This document shows, one piece after another, positions 17,195 to 24,523 of a stretch of 64,000 bases of DNA. How positions within the stretch are numbered: position 1 is the stretch's first letter; each line of letters opens with the position of its first letter. A program made the translations under genes and the position numbers. This stretch comes from Halomonas ramblicola. GTDB taxonomy: Bacteria > Pseudomonadota > Gammaproteobacteria > Pseudomonadales > Halomonadaceae. Under the pieces are notes generated by a model, which was not told where the DNA came from, did no database searches, and saw only the letters and a program-made list of their open reading frames with translations. The stretch is taken from the NCBI RefSeq assembly GCF_030409215.1, contig NZ_JAUFPL010000028.1:560519-624518 (forward strand), given 5' to 3'.

Positions 17195-18622
17195 TCACGG
17201 TTCGGGAAAGCGCCGAGCTGCCAAGTCGTTCAAGGTAGTGTTGACCAGTTGGCGGCGACGCTCCCCGGAGAGCCCTTCGTAGGCGGGGAGCATATCCCGC
17301 TCGATCCAGCGCCAGCGATCCGGGAAACGGGTGATCTCGCCACCGGGCACGACATCCTCGAAGGATCTGCCGCCGGGAATCGGCGAGCGGGCGCGTCCGG
17401 ACATCCGGGAGGGGATCTGATCGAAATCGGGGATGTCGCGAATCTCGCCGTAGAAACGGGGCAGGACCCTGCCCTGCTCACGACGCAATAAGGCCTGGTT
17501 GCCGCGCTGCACGCGACCGGGTTCGCCACTGGCAATATCGCGCCAGGCTTCGATGGGCACCGACTCGCCGCTGTCGTGCAGGGTCTCCAGGGCCGGCAAC
17601 CCCCGCTCGATGTAGGCCTGGTGCTGCCAGGCGAGGTCCTCGAAGATCGCCTTCTGCATGGCCAGCAAGAGCTGCTGCAGTCGTCGGGCATAACCCGCCT
17701 GGACGCCCATCATGCTGACGAAGGCCCGCTCACCGGGATCGCCCCAGACGGCATTGTCGCGGGCGACCTCGTAGGCATCGATCGGGGCCTGGGTCTGCCG
17801 CAGGCCGTTCAGCACCGTGCCCCCCGCCAACTTGGCCATGCCCGCCCACAACAGCTCCTCATCACGGTTGAACAAGGCGGTGTAGTAGGCATAGACCTTG
17901 CGCACGTTCGATTCGTTGGCCTCGAATCCCCGTCTGGGGACCCAGTCGCCCGCGTCGATGCCCGCCTCGGCATAAGCGCGCTCCAACCACTCCTCCCGGC
18001 TCGGATGGCGCGGCTCGGCTTGCCGCCGACGACGCTCGACCGAGAGCGAGACGATCCGGTTGTCGGCCCGAGTGGGACCGTAGGCGGTGGTCTCGCCTTG
18101 CGCGTAATAGCGGAGATAGGCGGCCGGGATGGCCGGTACCGAGGGATCGGTGGGCTGGATCAGCTCTCTCAGCACCCCGACGGTGCGCTGACAGCTCAGC
18201 TCCAGGTTGTAGCAGGCATCTCCCTCTTCGCTGGCGAAGCCGTCGAGGCGGATCGCCTGATCACCGCCGGCGGCGTGCCAGTTGCCGATGAAGGCATAGA
18301 GGGCCCCACGCTGCGCGGCATCGAGGCGGCTCGAATCCTGAGCGAAACGCAGCTGCAGCATGCCCGCCTCGGGAGACGAGACCGGCAGCGGGCAACTGAC
18401 CGGACAGGCTTCCGGTGACGGCATGTCGTCCGCACGTGCGAGCCGGATCGCCGTCGACCGCTCCGGGACGGCCCGAGGTTGCGCTGCGGCGTTACCGCGC
18501 ACCTGCGACAGTCGGGCATTCCCGCTGGCCCCCCGACGGCCGCGCCCGGGCGACCCCCCAGTGTCGCCGACGCGGGCCCCTGGCTCCGCCCGTGTCGTTC
18601 CTGGCCCGTATCTGCGCTGCAT
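17195..18622 (-). CDS. eCIS-locus protein with OmpA-like domain
   Basis: A 475-residue protein. Residues 1-87 are low-complexity and rich in Gly, Arg and Pro, with no signal peptide. Residues 88-196 form an OmpA/MotB-like domain (LQLRFAQDSSRLDA, RLDGFASEEGD, NRIVSLSVERRRR). OmpA-like domains usually bind peptidoglycan, but this one lacks an export signal, so it may be carried on or in the particle. The C-terminal 270 residues are helical and unrecognised. A motif GNAAAQ at 43-48 recalls GNAALQ at 46-51 of the next, DUF4157 gene. The ATG has AGGAGG spaced 6 bases upstream. Spaced 27 bases from the DUF4157 gene. Confidence 0.7.
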   Translation of the reverse strand: MQRRYGPGTTRAEPGARVGDTGGSPGRGRRGASGNARLSQVRGNAAAQPRAVPERSTAIRLARADDMPSPEACPVSCPLPVSSPEAGMLQLRFAQDSSRLDAAQRGALYAFIGNWHAAGGDQAIRLDGFASEEGDACYNLELSCQRTVGVLRELIQPTDPSVPAIPAAYLRYYAQGETTAYGPTRADNRIVSLSVERRRRQAEPRHPSREEWLERAYAEAGIDAGDWVPRRGFEANESNVRKVYAYYTALFNRDEELLWAGMAKLAGGTVLNGLRQTQAPIDAYEVARDNAVWGDPGERAFVSMMGVQAGYARRLQQLLLAMQKAIFEDLAWQHQAYIERGLPALETLHDSGESVPIEAWRDIASGEPGRVQRGNQALLRREQGRVLPRFYGEIRDIPDFDQIPSRMSGRARSPIPGGRSFEDVVPGGEITRFPDRWRWIERDMLPAYEGLSGERRRQLVNTTLNDLAARRFPEP

Positions 18623-18708
18623 CGCCCCCTCCTGTCAGGCCCGACGTCGCGCCTTCCGGCTTGCCCGACGCGCGCTCCATCGAGGGTCAGGCTTGCCTCG
18701 CCCCCTGC

Positions 18709-19338
18709 TCATCGCCGCGACAACTCACGGCCGAAACAGAAGGCACAAAAATCGTAGCCGGCCGCCAACGCCTCCTCGCGACTGGCATAGGGAACGCGGC
18801 GGTCCGGCGAGATCTCGTCCACCTGGCAGGCGCCGGTCAGGTTCTCCAGGTCGTGGAGCTCGCGGCTGTTGGCGTTGCCCAGATAGCGGGTGTCCACCCG
18901 ATCGCCGCCGGGCCGTGGCGTGAGATCCAGACGAATGCTGCGGGTCAGCGTCGCGTCGCCCCGCTTCTCGACCACCGGATGCACGTAATACGCCAACAGC
19001 ACGCCGGAGCCCGCGGCCGGCCCCGCGTCGAAGCCGAAGACCCCGCACTCTCGCAGGCTGCCTTCCCCGCTGCCGGGGCCGAAGGTGGCACTCACCCGCA
19101 GCCGCGCCGTCGGTCGGTCGCTGGGCCGATCGTCATCGTCCAGGAAGGCAATGCCGTCGTCGCCCACCGCGCGGCGCGCCAGCTCGGCGGTCAAGGCCTC
19201 GCGCCCCCGGTGCAACACCGGGGGGCGTTGGTCCCAGTCCGGCCTGCCGGCACCCACGGCGACGAACAGCCCGCCCCCCTCGAGAGGCGGGCCCTTGAGC
19301 CGAGCGGCGAGGAAGCGATAGAAGTGACGGGTCAGCAT
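18709..19338 (-). CDS. eCIS tail-associated protein B with C-terminal metal-binding-like motif
   Basis: A 209-residue protein related to tail protein A at 23981-24523. Shared blocks in order are GAGRPDWDQRPP (29-40; A has GRGEPSWDTTPP), LRECGVFG (95-102; A has LREFGLFG), HPVV (120-123; A has HPVI) and GDATLTRSIRL (127-137; A has GDTLVRRIRL). A C-terminal extension absent from A runs RYLGNANSRELH...C...C-A-F-C with H162, C171, C198 and C201. That pattern resembles the small Ada-type zinc or micronuclease-associated module (YVGxxxSxxxH...C...AxxxGYxxCxxC). Probably a tail or fibre-associated component; the extension may bind metal. Function otherwise unknown. Confidence 0.65.
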   Translation of the reverse strand: MLTRHFYRFLAARLKGPPLEGGGLFVAVGAGRPDWDQRPPVLHRGREALTAELARRAVGDDGIAFLDDDDRPSDRPTARLRVSATFGPGSGEGSLRECGVFGFDAGPAAGSGVLLAYYVHPVVEKRGDATLTRSIRLDLTPRPGGDRVDTRYLGNANSRELHDLENLTGACQVDEISPDRRVPYASREEALAAGYDFCAFCFGRELSRR

Positions 19339-19356
19339 CCTGTGGCTCCCGGCCGC

Positions 19357-22029
19357 TCAAGGTTTGCCGGCTTGACGCCGTTTCCAGTTAAGGATCGACA
19401 GCACGATGATGATGAACACCAGCAGGATCATGATCAGGAGCGCCCAGGCGGGCATCACGCCGTCCGGTGTCGGGAGGATCGGCTTGTCCTGCACCACGGG
19501 AACCACCTGCGGGTCGGGCTGGCCGCTGTCATGGCGCACCACCTGCGAATAGATGCCGTTGTTGTAGTCGCGCACGGGCCCGACCCGTTGCGCTCCTTGT
19601 ACCAGGAACGCCACCTGATCCACGTGCCCCGGCCCCAGGTAGCCCCCATGGACATCCCGAGGGATGACATAGTGCTCTGTCAGCACCCTGTTCTCCGCCT
19701 CCTGCAGTCGCCGGGAGTCGAAGGTGGTAGCGGCGGGATCGACGTCCAGACGGATGTACTCCGCGACCTGGCGTACGCGGTGTAACGGCTGACCGTTGCC
19801 CATGGCGCCGGTGGCACTGAAGCGGAACGCGTAGCTTCCCTCGATCTCGGTGTTCTCGTAGGTGAGGGTGTAGATGCCATCGTCGGCCACCTCATCGCCG
19901 TGGGTGCCATCGTCGAACAGCCTCAACCCGGAATCGTCGCCGCGTTCCAGCCCGGGCTTGCCGCAGGCATCCAGGATGGCCTGCATACGGGAAAACGCCG
20001 GCGGCTGCACGTCGCCGCCACCAGCGTCCGTGGCATCGGTGACAGCGACCGGTGTGTCCCTGCCCTCGATCAGCGCGGACAGGGCCTTGCCGGAGAGTTG
20101 GTCGACCGGCGGCAGGCCCGGCGTGTGCGGCTCGCAGCGGTCCGGCGACAGTGTGGAAGCCACGCTGCCGAAGCCCTCTTCCGGCCGAGCGATGTCCACC
20201 CGCACATCGGCCCCGGTGATCGGCTGCCCATCCTCGCGCAACCGCCCGCGCAGGGTGATGGTGCTGCTGGTGCCATGGGAACGGTTGTCGATGCCGAAGC
20301 GGCTCTCCACCCGCAGATCCACCAGGGCCATTCTGGCATCGGCGGTGGGCGCGAAGCTCCCGAAAGTCCCTTCGGGCGGGTTGTCGAGGATGAGATGGGC
20401 ATAGCCCAGGTCCGTATCGGCGGTGGCGGTCTCCGAACCGGTGGGGGTCGTCACGGTGAACTCCTGGGCATCGCCGGGATTGTCCCAGAAGGCGAACAGC
20501 AGCAGCTTGCGCTCGCCGGCGAGCAGGTCGAAGCCCTCGCCGTTGTCGTTGATGATGTTCCAGTCGTAGTAGGGCTCGAGGGTCTGGACGAAGAACTGGG
20601 TGAGCTCGGCGGTGAGCTGCGCTCCGGTCGCCCCCTCCCCCCCGGTAATGTTGTAGATACTCAACGGCACCTCCGAGCCGTCGCCACCCACGTTACCCGA
20701 GAAGCAGTCCTTGATGGCATTCAGCTTGCCGGTGTCCACCGTGGTATCGGTGCCCAGCGCGACGGTATTGATGCGGATGGCCGTCTCGCTCCCGCAGGGT
20801 GAGGGCGCGTAGCTGAAATCGGCGAAGTCGATGGTGGTATCCGGCTCATTGTGCTTGCCGTCGCTGAGCAGCAGCATCACCCGCTGGCGCGGATCGTCCA
20901 GGTCGCCCGCGTCGCCGAACGCCGTGTACGTCCCGATGGCCTTGTTGATGCCGGCCACCATGGGCGTGCGCCCGCCCGGCGATTCGTCCTCCAGGGCATC
21001 GCTGACGAGGCCTTCGGGATTGGTGGGGATGGAAGAGAGCCCGATATGCGTGGGGGTTCGAGCCGACCCGCTCAGCCACTGGAAGCTGGTCACACCGACC
21101 CGATCACCCTGGAACAATCGTTCGGTCTCGCCGAATTCGTTGCTCACCTCGCTATCGTGGAGCACCGACAGGATCAGGGCGAAGTTGTCGCCGGCCTGCA
21201 GGGCCGACTCCCATTTGTCGCCACTCATGCTGCCCGACTGGTCGAGCACGAGCAGGTAGTCGATGGGCTGGCGCGTGAGCAGGTTGCTCCACTCTTCCTG
21301 GGGCGTGGTGCCCTCGGTTCCCCCGATGATCTGGGCATCCGGCCAGATGCCCACCGAATCGCTGCCGCCGCTGGTATCGGCGCTCACGGCGGCAGCACCG
21401 GAAAGGGCGGCGAAGCCATTCAACCCCAGATCGCCGGGCAGCAGCTCGGTCTCGATCTGCCAGCTGGGGCTGCCGGCGGTATTGCCCTCGATGCAGAGAC
21501 GGCCAGGCTCCAGATCGACCTCGGCGGGATCGGGGTGATCGTTGGGGGCATCGAGGGTACCGAAAACGCGAATGGCGCCGCCGTCCCGACGGAAGCGAAT
21601 GCCACGATCATCGCTGGCCTCGTAGGAGCTGGTGTCCGGCGGGACCTGATCATGGGAGTTGTCGAACATCAGGACCAGCTCGTCACTATTGTCCGCGGTG
21701 TCATCGGTCAGTTCGACGAACAGATAGAGCGATTCGTCCTGCATCAGGTCGTCCGGGTGGTCGATCACCATCCTGCCGGTACCGAGCACGGTCGAGGCGT
21801 CGTTGAGCGAGACCACCTCGAAGCTCATGGCATCCGCCGGCCAGTCGCCGGCGTTGCAGTCCAGCGTGATCGGCCCGTCGCTGGCCGAGAGCTCGGGGAT
21901 CAGGAAGCTCCCGCCGGCATCGGCGACAGCGCTGCCGGCAACGCCGCCGCTCCAGCCGGCGACCAGGAGGCCACCGGCCATCAGACAGGCGACCCGGCGA
22001 CCCCCTTTCATGCTGTTTTCGTTGACCAT
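19357..22029 (-). CDS. Secreted, membrane-anchored von Willebrand factor A-domain protein
   Basis: An 890-residue protein. A hydrophobic signal segment (residues 10-36, ending AVADAGG) directs export. A beta-rich N-terminal domain follows (LDCNAGDWPADA; DESLYLFVELTD). A VWA domain starts near residue 258 with a complete MIDAS motif DQSGSMSG, then T and D positions in GGRTPM and LLLSDGKHNEP. The remainder contains Ig-like segments, including FDDGTHGDEVADDGIYT. The C-terminus is one transmembrane helix (ALLIMILLVFIIIVLSIL) followed by KRRQAG, so the protein would sit in the inner membrane with a large outside part. An unusual member for an injection-system operon; it might anchor or dock particles at the envelope. 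That role is inference. Confidence 0.8.
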   Translation of the reverse strand: MVNENSMKGGRRVACLMAGGLLVAGWSGGVAGSAVADAGGSFLIPELSASDGPITLDCNAGDWPADAMSFEVVSLNDASTVLGTGRMVIDHPDDLMQDESLYLFVELTDDTADNSDELVLMFDNSHDQVPPDTSSYEASDDRGIRFRRDGGAIRVFGTLDAPNDHPDPAEVDLEPGRLCIEGNTAGSPSWQIETELLPGDLGLNGFAALSGAAAVSADTSGGSDSVGIWPDAQIIGGTEGTTPQEEWSNLLTRQPIDYLLVLDQSGSMSGDKWESALQAGDNFALILSVLHDSEVSNEFGETERLFQGDRVGVTSFQWLSGSARTPTHIGLSSIPTNPEGLVSDALEDESPGGRTPMVAGINKAIGTYTAFGDAGDLDDPRQRVMLLLSDGKHNEPDTTIDFADFSYAPSPCGSETAIRINTVALGTDTTVDTGKLNAIKDCFSGNVGGDGSEVPLSIYNITGGEGATGAQLTAELTQFFVQTLEPYYDWNIINDNGEGFDLLAGERKLLLFAFWDNPGDAQEFTVTTPTGSETATADTDLGYAHLILDNPPEGTFGSFAPTADARMALVDLRVESRFGIDNRSHGTSSTITLRGRLREDGQPITGADVRVDIARPEEGFGSVASTLSPDRCEPHTPGLPPVDQLSGKALSALIEGRDTPVAVTDATDAGGGDVQPPAFSRMQAILDACGKPGLERGDDSGLRLFDDGTHGDEVADDGIYTLTYENTEIEGSYAFRFSATGAMGNGQPLHRVRQVAEYIRLDVDPAATTFDSRRLQEAENRVLTEHYVIPRDVHGGYLGPGHVDQVAFLVQGAQRVGPVRDYNNGIYSQVVRHDSGQPDPQVVPVVQDKPILPTPDGVMPAWALLIMILLVFIIIVLSILNWKRRQAGKP

Positions 22030-22058
22030 GGCTGCCTCTCCTCCCTGCTGGGGCCGTA

Positions 22059-23963
22059 TCAGACGACCAGGAATGGAAGTTCTACCGTCTCTTGCTCATC
22101 GGCCGGCAGGTCGACGCCGTTGCGACGGAGCAGTCGCACCGTCAAGGTACCGGTATCGCCGGCGCTGGCCGTCGTGCCATCGGGCATGCCGAAGTTGATC
22201 GCCACGGTCTCCACGTCCTCGGCGGAAACCGAGATGATGCGCTCGACGGGAGCGGTGGATTCCCCGCTGCTCAGCTCCAGGTGCGAGGCCACGGTGTAGG
22301 ACCGGTCGGTGTCCGTGGAGTTGTTCAGGGCGAACTGCGCGCTGGCCAGGCCGAAGTCGAGCTGCCCGGCGTTGAGCTCCACCTGGCCGTCATCGTTGAG
22401 CCCGCCGGCATACAACAACGTACCGACCACCGTGGGCTGCTCGCCGATCCGCAGCAGCAGATCGGTGGGCGGGGTATGCACCACCGAGGGATTACGGCGC
22501 GCCTCGGCGCGGACCGACACCGTGCACTCGGCATTGCCGGCATCGGGCGTGACGGCAAAGGTCAACTCGCCCCGGCCGCCGCCGTTGGTCAGGGTGATCT
22601 CGGCGCTGCCACGATCCACACTCCACAGGTCGGAAGACAGGGTAAGCGTGACGTCGAAGACCTCGCTGCCCTGATCCGAAATCGCCTGGCTGACGATCTC
22701 GATGGTGACGTCGTAGGTCCGGGCGGCATCGATGGCCTCGAACGGCGTAATGCTCAGGAAGCGGGCGAGGACACTGCCCTCGGGCAGGGTGCCGCCGGCG
22801 GCCGACAGCCAGGCATTGAGCACCTGCTGGCCTTGATAGGCGCCGATCAGGTCATCCTCGGCCAGCGGCGGACGCACTCCGCCCAGCCCCGCGTCGCCGC
22901 CCACCGCCTCGCTGCCATCCAGGTGCTCGCGATACGCCTCGACGAAGTCGGTGGTGGGCGTATCGCCGGCACCATGGTCGGTCAGGGCGGTGCAGAAGCC
23001 CGCCTGGGCAGCGACCAGTTCGGCCATCAGGCGCAGGGCGTCGGTTTCGGTCAGGTTGCGGGTGCGCGCCTGCAAGGCCCCGCTGGAGCAGATCTCCATG
23101 ACGTGCTGCAGGGCGAAGTGGATCACCGTCTGATCCAGGGTCGGCAGCCCGTCGGTGAACACCTGGTTGGCCGCCAGTCGATCCATGAGGATGGTCCGCA
23201 GCGCCGACAGCCGCTCGGCCAGTCGATCGCTGTCCACGGTCACGCCGCCGCGCTCGACCCGTACCGGCACCTTGAGGTACTCGGCCACGTTCAGGTCCTT
23301 GCGGCGCCGGTCGAAGATCCGTCGCGATTCGATGCGTGCCTCGCCCTCCGCCCGGCGCAACCGGGCCAGCGGCATGTAGCTGTGTCCCGCCTCCGGGGTG
23401 ACCGCGGCGAGATCGGTGGCGTCCTCGATCACTCGCACCGCCCAGCGGCGCTCGATGCGCCGGCAGGTCTCCAGCCCCACGGTGGGATTCACCAGCCGAG
23501 GATCGGCGCCGCTGCCATCGGCGGCCCCGACCTGCTGCTCCCAGACGTCCAGCACCACCAGATCGTCCCGGGTTCCGCTGGCCGGTGGCGACAGTGGCGA
23601 CGGGGGGATACCGAACACCGTCGCCTGCCCCAGGTAAGTCAAGCCGGCATGTCGGTTGACCACCAGCATGCCGTCCACCATGGCCACCCCCGAGGCGATG
23701 GCGAAGTCGTTGTCTTCGGTCACCGGGCCGATGCGAAAGCCGCCGTTTCCCGCCGGGATGCCATTGCCGAAGAAATCGCGCAGCTTGAGTCGCTCCTCGA
23801 CGCGGCGCACGTCTTCCAGTTCGTTCCAGTCGGCATCGAGCATGGGGACGCCTTGCTGGAGGCGCACCCCCACGTAGTGCCGGGCGTCGGCGACCGCCTC
23901 ACCGGTGAGCAACTGGTGCATCACATTGGTCAGTCTGAAAGTGTCCCGCGAATAGTCGCCCAT
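22059..23963 (-). CDS. DUF6519-type eCIS structural protein
   Basis: A 634-residue protein. The N-terminus (MGDYSRDTF, then GVRLQQGVPMLDADWNELEDVRR) matches the DUF6519 signature found in contractile tails and eCIS loci. A further 300 residues form a mixed domain with many acidic and hydrophobic turns, and the last 240 are beta-rich with repeated Ig-like strands (VTIEIVSQAISD, VTLTLSSDLWSV, ELTFAVTPDAGN), suggesting a fibre or adhesin-like stalk. It lies between tail protein A and the VWA gene in one co-oriented cluster. Likely at the distal end of the particle. The exact role is unknown. Confidence 0.7.
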   Translation of the reverse strand: MGDYSRDTFRLTNVMHQLLTGEAVADARHYVGVRLQQGVPMLDADWNELEDVRRVEERLKLRDFFGNGIPAGNGGFRIGPVTEDNDFAIASGVAMVDGMLVVNRHAGLTYLGQATVFGIPPSPLSPPASGTRDDLVVLDVWEQQVGAADGSGADPRLVNPTVGLETCRRIERRWAVRVIEDATDLAAVTPEAGHSYMPLARLRRAEGEARIESRRIFDRRRKDLNVAEYLKVPVRVERGGVTVDSDRLAERLSALRTILMDRLAANQVFTDGLPTLDQTVIHFALQHVMEICSSGALQARTRNLTETDALRLMAELVAAQAGFCTALTDHGAGDTPTTDFVEAYREHLDGSEAVGGDAGLGGVRPPLAEDDLIGAYQGQQVLNAWLSAAGGTLPEGSVLARFLSITPFEAIDAARTYDVTIEIVSQAISDQGSEVFDVTLTLSSDLWSVDRGSAEITLTNGGGRGELTFAVTPDAGNAECTVSVRAEARRNPSVVHTPPTDLLLRIGEQPTVVGTLLYAGGLNDDGQVELNAGQLDFGLASAQFALNNSTDTDRSYTVASHLELSSGESTAPVERIISVSAEDVETVAINFGMPDGTTASAGDTGTLTVRLLRRNGVDLPADEQETVELPFLVV

Positions 23964-23980
23964 GGGTTTGCTTCCCCTGC

Positions 23981-24523
23981 TTAGAAGACCAGACGGATCC
24001 GGCGCACCAGGGTGTCGCCGGATCCGATATGGATGACCGGGTGCCGTACGTAGTCGATCATGTAGTCCTCACCGTCGAAGCGACCGAACAGGCCGAACTC
24101 GCGCAACGGAAAGGTGCCATCGCCAGCGATCGGCAGGTCGCCGCCGATGACGGTCACGCTGACCTGCAGCCGATGACTCGCCTCGCCGAGGGACTCACCG
24201 GTCGCGTCCAGATACGCCAGATCCAGATCGGCAGCCGCGATGGTCACCGGCGAGGCATCCACCAGCGCCTGGGCACTGGCGGCGGGCGACTCCGGCGGCG
24301 TGGTGTCCCAGCTCGGCTCGCCGCGGCCCAGGGCCATCAGTTGCACGCCGGGGGCCACACGCGAGTCGCCCCGCATGAAGGCGGCCAGCAGAATGCGGCA
24401 GCGATTCACCACCCGGTTGCTGCACCAGCCCCGGTCCTGGTAACGACCGTCGCCATGAACGATCAGGTCGTGGTAGATGCCCTGGGGTGTGTCCTTTATC
24501 CGGCTCACGTCGTCTCGCCTCAT
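23981..24523 (-). CDS. eCIS tail-associated protein A
   Basis: A 180-residue protein without signal peptide. Its ATG overlaps the stop of the gpI-like gene (ATGA at 24520-24523), so that start is strongly preferred over longer readings. Blocks GRGEPSWDTTPP (66-77), LREFGLFGRFD (140-150) and HPVIHIGSGDTLVRRIRL (161-178) recur in tail protein B, so the two are diverged paralogues. The beta-rich C-terminus resembles tail-collar or fibre-attachment proteins of phages. Probably part of the baseplate periphery. No enzyme motif seen. Confidence 0.65.
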   Translation of the reverse strand: MRRDDVSRIKDTPQGIYHDLIVHGDGRYQDRGWCSNRVVNRCRILLAAFMRGDSRVAPGVQLMALGRGEPSWDTTPPESPAASAQALVDASPVTIAAADLDLAYLDATGESLGEASHRLQVSVTVIGGDLPIAGDGTFPLREFGLFGRFDGEDYMIDYVRHPVIHIGSGDTLVRRIRLVF

